Below, in pieces: positions 55,443 through 64,000 of a stretch of 64,000 bases of DNA. The DNA comes from Pseudomonas cannabina (GTDB taxonomy: Bacteria; Pseudomonadota; Gammaproteobacteria; Pseudomonadales; Pseudomonadaceae), in assembly GCF_900100365.1 (NCBI RefSeq), contig NZ_FNKU01000001.1, positions 5,514,501 to 5,578,500 of the forward strand. Reading direction: 5' to 3'. Positions within the stretch are counted from its first letter, which is position 1. Every line of letters begins with the position of its first letter. The notes beneath the pieces were generated by a model. The model saw nothing but the letters and a program-made list of their open reading frames with translations. It was not told where the DNA came from and searched no databases. The position numbers and the translations under genes are program-made.

Positions 55443-55592
55443 ATGAAGGGTGAGAAAGAGGCGGATGAGGGGGGCATAATCAAACTCGACGGCTGCGAAA
55501 TGTTCGACTACAACTTCGCTCTGCCCTATGAAAGGGCGGCGGCGCGCTTTCAGGTCCTGCTGAATTTTTTCTCACAGCATCGGGACATTTGA
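55443..55592 (+). CDS. Small acidic protein, first gene of the transporter operon
   Basis: 49 aa from ATG 55443 (MKGEKEADEGGIIKLDGCEM, FALPYERAAARFQVLLNFF, SQHRDI). GGG-AAATTC precedes the start. Its TGA shares one base with the permease ATG (TGATG), so translation is coupled. Family not recognised; the C-terminal half looks like an amphipathic helix. A structural role or a translated leader are both possible. Confidence 0.6.
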   Translation: MKGEKEADEGGIIKLDGCEMFDYNFALPYERAAARFQVLLNFFSQHRDI

Positions 55593-56539
55593 TGAATCTG
55601 GGTCGCTATCGCTTCATTCTTCAACGCCCGCTGCAACTTTTGCCGGTGCTGTTCGGCATCAGCCTGGTGACGTTCATTCTGGTGCGCTCGATCCCCGGAG
55701 ACCCGGCGCGCATTCTGCTGGGCGCGCGTTCCACGCCGGACGCGCTGGCCAACATCCGTGTTCAATATGGCCTGGATCAACCGATGTGGGCGCAATACCT
55801 GTATTGTATGAAAAACCTGCTGCAGGGCGATATGGGCAAGTCGCTGCTGTACAAGATCGATGTGCTGAGGCTGATTGGCACGCGGATTGAGCCCACCCTG
55901 TTTCTGGTGCTTGGCAGCGTGCTGCTGGCGTTGCTGATTGCCGTGCCGCTGGCCACGATCGCTGCGCGTCACAAGGGCAGCTGGGCGGACAACCTGATCC
56001 GCCTGTTCACCACCACCGGGCTCGGCATGCCGGCGTTCTGGCTGGGCATCATGCTGATCCTGCTGTTCAGCGTGCGGCTTGGCTGGTTTCCCGTGTCCGG
56101 TTATGGCAGCAACTGGCTGGACAAGGCCCATCACATGGTGCTGCCGTGCCTGACTGTCGCGCTGGCGCTGTCCGCAGTGCTGATTCGCAACCTGCGCGCC
56201 AGCATGCTCATGGAACTGCAAGCCGACCACGTCACGGCGGCAAGGGCCCGCGGCGTCAGCGAAGGCGCGCTGTTTCGGCGGCACGTGCTGCCCAACTCGC
56301 TGGTGCCTTCGATCAACCTGCTGGCGGTGAACATCGGCTGGCTGATCAGTGGCACTGTGGTTATCGAAAGCCTGTTCGCCATCCCCGGCATCGGCCAACT
56401 GCTGGTGCGCGGGATTTTCAGCCGCGATTACATGGTGGTGCAGGGCGTTGCCATGGTGCTGGCCTGTGCCACGGTGATAGTGAATTTCCTGGCTGACGTG
56501 GCCACCGTGGCCATCGACCCACGGGTGAATATCAAATGA
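55592..56539 (+). CDS. Peptide-type ABC transporter permease 1 (DppB-like)
   Basis: 315 aa from ATG 55592; a TTG one codon earlier is unlikely. Family BPD_transp_1 with DppB N-terminus: LQLLPVLFGISLVTFILV, SIPGDPARILLGARST. Six helices and the EAA loop DHVTAARARGVSEGALFRRH. Part of a tightly overlapping operon. With its neighbours it probably imports the small amide or peptide signal for the LuxR solo (PipR systems). Confidence 0.92.
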   Translation: MNLGRYRFILQRPLQLLPVLFGISLVTFILVRSIPGDPARILLGARSTPDALANIRVQYGLDQPMWAQYLYCMKNLLQGDMGKSLLYKIDVLRLIGTRIEPTLFLVLGSVLLALLIAVPLATIAARHKGSWADNLIRLFTTTGLGMPAFWLGIMLILLFSVRLGWFPVSGYGSNWLDKAHHMVLPCLTVALALSAVLIRNLRASMLMELQADHVTAARARGVSEGALFRRHVLPNSLVPSINLLAVNIGWLISGTVVIESLFAIPGIGQLLVRGIFSRDYMVVQGVAMVLACATVIVNFLADVATVAIDPRVNIK

Positions 56540-57399
56540 GCGTCGCCCAGGCTCATCTTCATCCACCGCTGCGCTCGCGACTGCGGCTGCGCTTGCGCAA
56601 TGGTCGGCTGGCGATGTTATTGGGTGCTTCGCTGCTCGGTCTGTGGCTGTTGCTGGCGGTCTTCGCGCCGTGGTTGGCGCCTTACGATCCGATCTACCAG
56701 AACACCGAACTGCGCCTCATGGCGCCGCACCTCGCGCATCCGTTCGGCACCGACAATTATGGCCGCGATATTCTTTCCCGCGTGATCTGGGCGGCGCGCG
56801 TCGACTTGCAGATCTGCGTGCTGGGCGTGGTGTTCCCATTCATGATCGGGACGTTCGTAGGCGCGCTGTCCGGTTACATTGGTGGTCGATTTGATAACCT
56901 GTGCATGCGGGTGATCGATATCGTTCTGGCGTTCCCGTTTCTGGTCTTGATGCTGGCGATCATCGCGATTCTGGGGCCGGGGCTTAGCAGTTTCTACATC
57001 GCCATGGCGCTGGTGGGCTGGGTGTCTTATGCGCGGCTGATCCGCTCGCAGATTCTGGTGCTCAAGGAAAGCGACTTCGCACTGGCCGCCAAGAGCCTGG
57101 GCTTCGGCCATCTGCGGATTCTGTTCCGGCATTTGCTGCCCAACGCGATGTTCGGTTCGATTGTGTTTTCCATGTCCGACGCGGTGCTGGTGCTGCTCAG
57201 TGGCGCGTCGGTCAGCTATCTGGGCCTTGGTGTGCAACCGCCGCTGGCCGAGTGGGGCACCATGGTTGCCGAAGGCCAGGCATTCCTGACCTCGGCCTGG
57301 TGGATTTGCACCTTTCCGGGACTCGCCATCGTCACGCTGGCGATGGGCTTCAGCCTGTTGGCTGATGGCGTGGCCGAAACCCTGGGGGAGCGGCGATGA
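56536..57399 (+). CDS. Peptide-type ABC transporter permease 2 (DppC-like)
   Basis: 287 aa. N-terminal helix LAMLLGASLLGLWLLLAVF with the FAPWLAPYDP motif of DppC proteins, HPFGTDNYGRDILSRVIW, and the EAA loop DFALAAKSLGFGHLRILFRH. Start overlaps the previous stop (ATGA) and its own stop overlaps the next ATG. Confidence 0.92.
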   Translation: MSVAQAHLHPPLRSRLRLRLRNGRLAMLLGASLLGLWLLLAVFAPWLAPYDPIYQNTELRLMAPHLAHPFGTDNYGRDILSRVIWAARVDLQICVLGVVFPFMIGTFVGALSGYIGGRFDNLCMRVIDIVLAFPFLVLMLAIIAILGPGLSSFYIAMALVGWVSYARLIRSQILVLKESDFALAAKSLGFGHLRILFRHLLPNAMFGSIVFSMSDAVLVLLSGASVSYLGLGVQPPLAEWGTMVAEGQAFLTSAWWICTFPGLAIVTLAMGFSLLADGVAETLGERR

Positions 57400-58388
57400 G
57401 TGCGCCGATGCTGCACGTCAACGAACTGAGCGTGGTGGCGAACAATCGTGGCCGCGAAGTGACCATGGTTGACCGGCTGTCATTCGATCTGCATCAGGGC
57501 GAGATTCTCGGGCTGGTCGGCGAAAGCGGCTCGGGCAAGACCATGGCCTGCCGTGCGCTGATGCAACTGATGCCGTCGCCGGACCTGCACGTGCGTGGCG
57601 GCTCGGTGATGCTCAACGACGTTGATTTGCTGAAACTCGACGCCGCCGGGATGCGGGCGATGCGCGGACGCCGGATCGGCATGATTTTCCAGAACCCCAG
57701 CAGCCATCTGGACCCGCTGATGCGCATCGGCGAGCAGATCGCCGAAGGCTTTCGTCTGCATCAGGGCTCATCGAAACGCGAAGCGCGGGCGCAGGCTATT
57801 GATTTGCTGCGTCAGGTCGGTGTCCCCGATCCTGCTTCGCGTGTGGATAACTTCCCCCATGAGTTTTCCGGAGGCATGCGCCAGCGCGCGATGATCGCCG
57901 TAGCGCTGAGTTGCGGGCCGCACGTGCTGATCGCCGACGAGCCGACCACCGCGCTGGATGTGACCGTGCAGGCACAGATCCTGCGCCTGCTGCTGGACCT
58001 GCGTGATCGTCACGGGCTGTCATTGATCATGATCACCCACGACCTGGGCGTGGTGGCGCAAACCTGCGACTCCATTGCGGTGATGTACGCCGGCCGGCTG
58101 TGCGAGCACGGCAGCAAGCGCGATGTGCTGGTGCGCGCCCGTCATCCCTACACGCACGGCCTGATCGAGTGCCAGCCGGCGAGCAGTGCCGGAAGCGGTC
58201 TATTGCGGACCATTCCCGGTCAGCCGCCGTTGCTCGATGCGTTGCCCGACGGCTGCCGGTTTCATGCCCGTTGTGATCATGCCGGGCCAGGCTGCGCCGA
58301 GACGTTGCCGCTAATGAGGCCAATGGACGTTGGTCAGGCGGCTGCCTGTCACTATCCGCTGGCGGAGCGGCAAGGAGTGGTTTTATGA
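57396..58388 (+). CDS. Peptide-type ABC transporter ATPase 1 (DppD-like)
   Basis: 330 aa. Walker [20 protein letters not shown], signature [16 protein letters not shown], Walker [20 protein letters not shown]-loop [12 protein letters not shown]. The oligopeptide C-terminal extension carries the Cys-spaced cluster motif ([14 protein letters not shown]). Overlaps both neighbours by ATGA. Energises import through the two permeases. Confidence 0.92.
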   Translation: MSAPMLHVNELSVVANNRGREVTMVDRLSFDLHQGEILGLVGESGSGKTMACRALMQLMPSPDLHVRGGSVMLNDVDLLKLDAAGMRAMRGRRIGMIFQNPSSHLDPLMRIGEQIAEGFRLHQGSSKREARAQAIDLLRQVGVPDPASRVDNFPHEFSGGMRQRAMIAVALSCGPHVLIADEPTTALDVTVQAQILRLLLDLRDRHGLSLIMITHDLGVVAQTCDSIAVMYAGRLCEHGSKRDVLVRARHPYTHGLIECQPASSAGSGLLRTIPGQPPLLDALPDGCRFHARCDHAGPGCAETLPLMRPMDVGQAAACHYPLAERQGVVL

Positions 58389-59365
58389 GCGGCCCCGGCC
58401 TGCTGCACGTCAACGATCTGGTGGTGCGCTTCCCGGCGCCCGGTTCGGGCTTTCTGGGCCTGAATAAACGCTGGGTGCACGCGGTTAATGGCGTATCGCT
58501 GAGCATCGCTGCCGGTGAAACGCTGGGCCTGGTGGGCGAGTCCGGCAGTGGCAAGAGCACGCTGGGGCGCGCGATTTTGCGGCTGAACGACATCACTTCC
58601 GGGCAGATCGTGTTCGATTATGTCGACGTCGCTCAGGGCAGTGGCATCAACCTGCAACGTCTGCGCAGCGAAACGGCGATGGTCTTTCAGGACCCGTCGT
58701 CGTCGCTTAACCCGCGCATGACCGTCGGCGCCACCCTGGCCGAAGTGCTGAAAGTACAGCGCAAGGTCGCCGCGTCGGCGATTCCGGCCCGGGTGATCGA
58801 ACTGCTGGACATGGTCGGCCTGCGCCCCGAGTTTGCTGAACGCAAGCCGGGCGCACTGAGCGGCGGGCAGTGTCAGCGGGTCGGTATTGCCCGCGCCCTG
58901 GCCATCGAGCCGCGGCTGATCATTGCCGACGAATGCGTGGCGGCGCTGGACGTGTCGATTCAGGGGCAGATCATCAACCTGCTGCTGGAACTGCGCCAGC
59001 GCATGAATCTGGCGATTCTGTTCATCGCCCATGACCTGGCCATCGTGAGCCGCCTGTGTGACCGGGTGGCGGTGATGTACCTGGGCCGAATCGTCGAGGA
59101 GGGCCCGGTCGAAGAGGTGTTTCTCACGCCGCGCCATCCCTACACGGCAGCGCTGATTCAAGCGATTCCCGACATTGACCCGGACCGTCCGCTGCCCGGC
59201 GAACCGTTGCAGGGCGAGCCACCAAGCCCGCTGCATTTGCCTGACGGCCGCGCCTTTCATCCACGCTGCCGTTTCGCCCGTCCGACCTGCTCCAGCCTCG
59301 CGCCGCCGACCCGTTACGTCGGCGAGCAGCGCTATGACTGTGTTCTGGATGCCCCGGTTATCTGA
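58385..59365 (+). CDS. Peptide-type ABC transporter ATPase 2 (DppF-like)
   Basis: 326 aa. Walker [20 protein letters not shown], the DppF-specific VFQDPSSSLNPRMTVG, signature ALSGGQCQRVGIARALA, Walker B LIIADECVAALDVSIQGQ (Cys replaces the usual Pro), H-loop FIAHDLAIVSRLCD. The C-terminal cluster motif FHPRCRFARPTC is present. Confidence 0.92.
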   Translation: MSGPGLLHVNDLVVRFPAPGSGFLGLNKRWVHAVNGVSLSIAAGETLGLVGESGSGKSTLGRAILRLNDITSGQIVFDYVDVAQGSGINLQRLRSETAMVFQDPSSSLNPRMTVGATLAEVLKVQRKVAASAIPARVIELLDMVGLRPEFAERKPGALSGGQCQRVGIARALAIEPRLIIADECVAALDVSIQGQIINLLLELRQRMNLAILFIAHDLAIVSRLCDRVAVMYLGRIVEEGPVEEVFLTPRHPYTAALIQAIPDIDPDRPLPGEPLQGEPPSPLHLPDGRAFHPRCRFARPTCSSLAPPTRYVGEQRYDCVLDAPVI

Positions 59366-59402
59366 TCCGTTTTATCAACGTCCCAACACAGGCAAGGAGT
59401 TC

Positions 59403-60923
59403 ATGCGTATGAAAGCTCGACCTATGAAAATGCTGACCGTCGCCATGCTGGCGGCTTGTTCCCTGGCAGCGGGTGTGGCGGAAGCTGCGGGTGTGCTGAC
59501 CATTGGCCGTCGTGAAGACGGCACCACCTTCGACCCGATCAAGAGCGCGCAAAATATCGACAACTGGGTGTTTTCCAACGTCTACGATGTGCTGATCCGG
59601 GTTGACGACAAGGGCACCAAACTGCTGCCCGGGCTGGCAGAAAGCTGGAGCATTTCGCCCGACGGCCTGACCTACACGCTGAAGATGCGTGAAGCAAAGT
59701 TCTCGGACGGCTCTGCGCTGACCGCCAGTGATGCGGTGTTCACGCTGATGCGAATCCGTGACGACAAAGGCTCGTTGTGGAGCGATTCCTACAAGATCAT
59801 CGACAAAGCCGTCGCAACCGATCCGCACACACTGGTCATCACGCTGAAAACGCCTTCGGCTTCGTTCCTCTCGCAACTGGCGCTGCCCAACGTGTCGATT
59901 CTGTCCGAGAAGGCCATGAAGAGCATGGGCGAAGAGGCTTATGCCGAGCAGCCCGTCAGCTCGGGCGCCTTCACGGTCAAAGAATGGCGGCGCGGTGATC
60001 GGGTTATTCTGGCCAAGAACCCCAACTTCTGGGAGGCGCCGAGCGTCAGCCTCGATGGCGTGGAGTGGATTTCCGTGCCGGACGACAACACACGCATGCT
60101 CATGGTCCAGAAGGGCGAGCTGGATGCCGCGATTCTGGTGCCGTTCTCGCGCATCGACAACCTTAAGAAAGATCCCGATCTGGTGGTTCATCTGGACCCG
60201 TCCACTCGCGAAGATCATCTGCTGATCAACCACGAGCATGGCGCGCTGGCCAAGCCGGAAGTGCGTCAGGCGCTGGACATGGCCATCGACAAAAAGTCGC
60301 TGGTCGAAGCCGCCACTTTCGGACAGGGCACGGTAGCCAATTCCTACATTCCCAAAGGCGCGCTTTACCATTACGCCGACAACCTGCAACGCCCGTATGA
60401 CCCGGTCAAAGCCAAAAAGATGCTGGCCGACGCCGGTGCTTCGGACTTGAAACTCAATTACATCGTCAACGCGGGCAATGAAGTCGACGAGCAGATCGCT
60501 GTCATGCTGCAGCAGCAACTGGCCAAAGTCGGTGTAACCACCACACTGCAAAAGGTCGACCCGAGCCAGAGCTGGGACATGCTGATCGCCGGGGACTACG
60601 ACATCTCGGTGATGTACTGGACCAACGACATTCTCGACCCGGACCAGAAGACCACCTTCGTGCTGGGGCACGACACCAACAACAACTACATGACCCGTTA
60701 CAAGAACGACAAGGTCAAGGAACTGGTCGCCGCCGCACGCGTGGAAATGGACCCGAAAAAACGTGAGCAGATGTATATCGATCTGCAGAAGATGGCCAAA
60801 GCGGACGTCAACTGGATCGACCTTTACTACAGCCCGTACATCAGTGTTTCGCGCAAGAATATCGAGCACTTCGGCCAGAACCCGCTGGGTCGCTTTACGC
60901 TTGAGGAAACCGTCAAGAAGTGA
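59403..60923 (+). CDS. Peptide-type ABC transporter periplasmic binding protein
   Basis: 506 aa from ATG 59403, with AAGGAG 6-11 bases upstream. Signal peptide MKMLTVAMLAACSLAAGVAEA, then AGVLTIGRREDGTTFDP. Family SBP_bac_5, with DDKGSLWSDSYKIIDKAV and DISVMYWTNDILDPDQKT in the ligand lobe. Not a close copy of the four DppA proteins at 1-9.6 kb: the mature N-terminus and pocket segments differ (no Cys pair), so a different ligand is likely. In PipR systems the matching protein is needed to sense the plant-derived signal. Confidence 0.9.
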   Translation: MRMKARPMKMLTVAMLAACSLAAGVAEAAGVLTIGRREDGTTFDPIKSAQNIDNWVFSNVYDVLIRVDDKGTKLLPGLAESWSISPDGLTYTLKMREAKFSDGSALTASDAVFTLMRIRDDKGSLWSDSYKIIDKAVATDPHTLVITLKTPSASFLSQLALPNVSILSEKAMKSMGEEAYAEQPVSSGAFTVKEWRRGDRVILAKNPNFWEAPSVSLDGVEWISVPDDNTRMLMVQKGELDAAILVPFSRIDNLKKDPDLVVHLDPSTREDHLLINHEHGALAKPEVRQALDMAIDKKSLVEAATFGQGTVANSYIPKGALYHYADNLQRPYDPVKAKKMLADAGASDLKLNYIVNAGNEVDEQIAVMLQQQLAKVGVTTTLQKVDPSQSWDMLIAGDYDISVMYWTNDILDPDQKTTFVLGHDTNNNYMTRYKNDKVKELVAAARVEMDPKKREQMYIDLQKMAKADVNWIDLYYSPYISVSRKNIEHFGQNPLGRFTLEETVKK

Positions 60924-61070
60924 GGCGGACAGGGCTCTTTGCTGACGAGCGGGCGCCCTGGCTTTTCGAGCGATGAGTTAATTTGTATCTTCAGGTTTAC
61001 CTGCGCTTCGACAGGCTCCGCGGGTGGTAAGGTTGCCGCCTTTTTGCGCTTGTACCCCCGCGGAGCCCTC

Positions 61071-62249
61071 ATGCCTACACCCGATCCTCGTACTGAATCC
61101 CCGAACGCGCTGGCGTTCATCACACGGTTTTTCGCCGCTGAATCCGCTGGCGGGCTGGTGTTGATGGCCGCCGCGCTGGCCGCTCTGATCGTCGCCAACT
61201 CGCCGTTGGCCGACAGCTATTTTGCCGCGCTGCATGCGGTGTTCGCGGGGCTGTCGGTGTCGCACTGGATCAACGACGGTCTGATGGCGATCTTCTTTAT
61301 GCTGGTCGGTCTGGAAATCAAACGTGAAATGCTGGCGGGTCAGTTGGCGTCGTGGAGCCAGCGCGCTTTACCCGGCTTCGCGGCGTTGGGCGGCATGGTC
61401 GTTCCGGCATTGATCTACGTGGCCTTCAACTGGGGCCAGCCAGACACTATCGGCGGCTGGGCCATTCCGGCTGCGACCGACATCGCCTTCGCGCTGGGTG
61501 TGTTGTCACTGCTCGGCAAGCGCGTGCCGCTGTCGCTGAAGATCTTCCTGTCTGCACTGGCGATTCTCGATGACCTGGGGGCGGTGCTGATCATCGCGCT
61601 GTTCTACACCAGCGACCTGTCGATTCCCATGCTGCTGGGGGCGTTTGCCACCATTGCCGTGTTGATTGCGCTGAACCGGCTGGGTGTGAAAAAACTGCTG
61701 CCCTACCTGATCATCGGCGCGCTGCTGTGGTTCTTCATGCTCCAGTCCGGCATCCATGCCACGCTCGCCGGGGTCGCGCTGGCATTGTGCATCCCGCTGG
61801 GCAACCCCGACGAAGAATACAGCTCGCCGCTGCTGCACCTGGAAGAGAAGCTGCACCCGTGGGTCGCTTTCGCCGTGGTGCCGATCTTCGGTTTTGCCAA
61901 TGCTGGCGTGTCGCTGTCCGGCATCACGGTTGAGAAACTTGTCGACCCGGTGCCGCTGGGTGTCGCACTGGGGCTGTTGATCGGCAAACAGGTGGGCATC
62001 TTCGCGCTGGCGGCACTGGCCATCCGCGCCGGTCTGGCCCGTTTGCCCGACGGCAGCAACTGGGGTCAGTTGTATGGTGTTGCGGCGCTGTGCGGCATCG
62101 GCTTCACCATGAGCCTGTTCATTGGCGCACTGGCCTTTCCGGGCGCACCGGAACTGGTGGATGAGGTCAAGGTGGGCGTATTGATCGGGTCGCTGTTGTC
62201 GGCGTTGTTGGGGGTTGTGGTGCTGCGCAGGTTTGGAGGGCGGGGGTGA
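61071..62249 (+). CDS. nhaA: Na+/H+ antiporter NhaA
   Basis: 392 aa (E. coli 388), start [16 protein letters not shown]. About twelve helices. Key residues are visible: [17 protein letters not shown] with the Asp equivalent to D133, and [17 protein letters not shown] with the paired Asp residues of the Na+ site (D163/D164). [13 protein letters not shown] in helix 2 is typical. Exports Na+ in exchange for H+ at alkaline pH. Single gene; the upstream 150 bp hold its promoter. Confidence 0.95.
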   Translation: MPTPDPRTESPNALAFITRFFAAESAGGLVLMAAALAALIVANSPLADSYFAALHAVFAGLSVSHWINDGLMAIFFMLVGLEIKREMLAGQLASWSQRALPGFAALGGMVVPALIYVAFNWGQPDTIGGWAIPAATDIAFALGVLSLLGKRVPLSLKIFLSALAILDDLGAVLIIALFYTSDLSIPMLLGAFATIAVLIALNRLGVKKLLPYLIIGALLWFFMLQSGIHATLAGVALALCIPLGNPDEEYSSPLLHLEEKLHPWVAFAVVPIFGFANAGVSLSGITVEKLVDPVPLGVALGLLIGKQVGIFALAALAIRAGLARLPDGSNWGQLYGVAALCGIGFTMSLFIGALAFPGAPELVDEVKVGVLIGSLLSALLGVVVLRRFGGRG

Positions 62250-62401
62250 TTTGCACCGTTGAAACATCCATCGGCTGGCATGCCTGCCAGGTGTTCAAGA
62301 GGGGGATCGCTATTCGTGGTTACAGAAACTGCACGGCATGTCGATAAAGATGTGACATGCCAAGGACTCGGCAAATCTGCCTTATTTCGAGAGCCCTCTG
62401 C

Positions 62402-63706
62402 ATGTTTCATTTATTCCGCCCACGTCGCGACAGAAAAGCGCTTCAGCAACTAATTGCCTCTCTCAAGGGTTCTGGCGAGCCGATGGTAAGAGGTTGCGCT
62501 GAAGAAAGTACGGTACTCGAATGCTGGGGTTCGCTGAGCGGCCAGCGTCACATGAACGAGCAGCGTATTGCCGACCTTGAGCAAGAACTTGAAACCGCCC
62601 GCCATCTTCTCGGGGAGGCTTCTGCCTCGGCGGCTGCTTACGAAACACGATTTGATCTGGTCAATCGTGCGTCCAGTGAAGGCCTCTGGGACATGGAGGT
62701 GGTTGCGGGCGATCCGGTCAACCCGAACAATCGATTCTGGTGGTCTCAGCAACTGCGTTCGCTTCTGGGCTTCAATGACGAGCGAGATTTTCCCAACGTA
62801 CTGGCAAGCTGGGCAGACCGGCTTCATCCGCAGGATAAACAAGCCACGCTGGACGCATTTGCCAAGCACCTCAACGACCGCTCGGGTAACACGCCGTATC
62901 GGGTCAAGAATCGTCTGGCCATGAAGAACGGCACGTATCGCTGGTTTTATGCCCAAGGCGAAACACTGAGAGACGCCCGCGGAACGCCCTTGCGTGTTGC
63001 AGGCTCTCTTCGTGATATTCACGATGAGCTCGAGCGTGACCTTGAACATGACGTGATCATCACCCGCTTCGAACTTGCACGGGAAATGCTTTCCGATGGC
63101 CTCTGGGACATGGAGGTAATTGCCGGTGATCCGGTCAATGCACGAAACCCGTTCTGGTGGTCGCCGCAGTTCAGGCGTCTGCTGGGTTTTGAAACGGTTG
63201 AGGAATTTCCTGACGTACTGGACAGCTGGGCATCACGCCTGCACCCGGAGGACAAGGAACGTAGCCTCACGGCGTTTGGTACTCATTTGAATGATCGCAC
63301 TGGCAAGACGCCGTTCGATATTGAATACCGCTTGAAGATGAAAAGCGGCGAATACCGCTGGTTCCGTGCGCGCGGTCAGACCCGTCGCACCCCGGACGGT
63401 ACCCCGCTGAGGGTAGTAGGGGCGTTAGTGGACGTGCATCTAAAGCATGAGCAAGACGCTCTTCGGGAAACCGAAGCGCATCATCAGAAAAATCTGGAAG
63501 AGAACATCGCCCAGCTTACCCAGATCGTGGGCACCATCCAGAGTATCGCCAGCCAGACTAACCTTCTGGCGCTCAATGCAGCGATCGAAGCTGCGCGGGC
63601 CGGTGAGGCTGGACGAGGCTTCGCGGTTGTGGCCGATGAGGTGCGCAAGCTGGCCACCAGAACGACCGAAGCCACCGAGCAGGCGGCCAGCATGATGAGC
63701 CGCTGA
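62402..63706 (+). CDS. Soluble chemoreceptor with two PAS domains
   Basis: 434 aa from ATG 62402 ([16 protein letters not shown]). No transmembrane helix. Coiled coil (~55-75), then two tandem PAS_3 domains that are clearly duplicated copies ([30 protein letters not shown] and [30 protein letters not shown]), then a short MCP signalling domain ([39 protein letters not shown]) ending soon after the hairpin. It resembles McpS of P. aeruginosa (soluble, two PAS domains). Probably senses an intracellular cue and joins the chemotaxis arrays. Confidence 0.88.
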   Translation: MFHLFRPRRDRKALQQLIASLKGSGEPMVRGCAEESTVLECWGSLSGQRHMNEQRIADLEQELETARHLLGEASASAAAYETRFDLVNRASSEGLWDMEVVAGDPVNPNNRFWWSQQLRSLLGFNDERDFPNVLASWADRLHPQDKQATLDAFAKHLNDRSGNTPYRVKNRLAMKNGTYRWFYAQGETLRDARGTPLRVAGSLRDIHDELERDLEHDVIITRFELAREMLSDGLWDMEVIAGDPVNARNPFWWSPQFRRLLGFETVEEFPDVLDSWASRLHPEDKERSLTAFGTHLNDRTGKTPFDIEYRLKMKSGEYRWFRARGQTRRTPDGTPLRVVGALVDVHLKHEQDALRETEAHHQKNLEENIAQLTQIVGTIQSIASQTNLLALNAAIEAARAGEAGRGFAVVADEVRKLATRTTEATEQAASMMSR

Positions 63707-63788
63707 CGGCGCGCCGATCAACGCTCGCACAAAAAAAAACGCCTCCACAAGCAGACTGTGTGAAAACACACTGATGAAGGCCCAAGCA

Positions 63789-63819
63789 AACGCCCCGACT
63801 TGTTCGGGGCGTTTTTTTT
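63789..63819. terminator. Strong intrinsic terminator
   Basis: CGCCCCGA-CTTG-TTCGGGGCG followed by TTTTTTTT on the plus strand, ~80 bp after the chemoreceptor stop; on the other strand A's precede the stem, so it faces the + gene and may also shield it from the transposase gene to the right. Confidence 0.9.
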
Positions 63820-63849
63820 GTATTGGCAGCAGACGAAAAAAATGTCCGC

Positions 63850-64000
63850 TCAGCCCATCAAAGCCATCAGATGGCGCACACCGAGCACTTTAATCGCTCG
63901 TTTCAGGTTATAGGCATTCACCGCCAAGGCCATTTCAGCTTTTGTACCCTCCAGTTGTCGCAGCAAGAAACGGCCATTACCAAATAGCCATTGCTTGAGG
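63850..64000 (-). CDS. Transposase, C-terminal end (continues beyond window)
   Basis: About 50 codons up to TGA 63850-63852: LKQWLFGNGRFLLRQLEGTK, AEMALAVNAYNLKRAIKVLG, VRHLMALMG. The YNLKR(A)IKVLG ending is common at the C-terminus of IS1182/IS5-like DDE transposases. The remainder of the element lies outside the window. Confidence 0.75.
   Translation of the reverse strand, partial: LKQWLFGNGRFLLRQLEGTKAEMALAVNAYNLKRAIKVLGVRHLMALMG

Overview
The window looks like a chromosome segment of the Pseudomonas syringae species complex. The clues are REP-type palindromes, the arrangement of dppA paralogues around an OprD-family porin (opdP), a LuxR solo of the plant-associated kind beside a proline iminopeptidase, and a roughly 100-bp MITE that resembles one described from P. 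syringae. Core genes are GC-rich. The toxin/immunity tails between about 34 and 48 kb are clearly AT-richer and look foreign.

Layout. 1-9.6 kb (minus strand): a peptide-uptake cluster of four DppA-type binding proteins, the opdP porin and the start of dppB. 9.6-16.8 kb: a Het-C-domain protein, a SIMPL-domain periplasmic protein, the RoxS/RoxR (RegB/RegA-type) redox two-component pair, an SbmA/YddA-like ABC exporter and a FadR-type regulator. 17.1-21.1 kb: a galactarate/glucarate catabolic block (kdgD, GudP-type MFS transporter, garD). 21.2-25.3 kb: small envelope genes, a TauE/SafE transporter and a GAF-GGDEF-EAL protein.

25.8-49.1 kb is the accessory heart of the window. A giant two-partner-secretion exoprotein of CdiA/FHA type (25.9-34.4 kb, broken by two frameshifts) ends in a toxin module with an overlapping immunity gene. 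After it come five more displaced toxin/immunity modules or remnants. They are mixed with eight MITEs, two copies of one IS5-family element in opposite orientations, another IS5-family element, an IS630 element and fragment, and an IS3 element. The two largest silent modules lie on the opposite strand and carry up to 1.7 kb of near-identical exoprotein sequence, so recombination would invert the DNA and swap the toxin end of the exoprotein. All the toxin/immunity junctions where both sides survive use the same ATGA overlap.

49-52 kb: a GNAT acetyltransferase cut by the IS3 element, a GAF protein and a chemoreceptor. 52.0-53.2 kb: a third IS5 copy with a nonsense-mutated transposase. 53.3-60.9 kb: a PipR-like LuxR solo, its pip peptidase and a divergent five-gene peptide-type ABC transporter preceded by a small ORF. 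I find a 20-bp lux-box-like dyad with a matching -10 hexamer at identical spacing before both the peptidase and the transporter operon. 61-64 kb: nhaA, a soluble double-PAS chemoreceptor, a strong terminator and the 3' end of another transposase.
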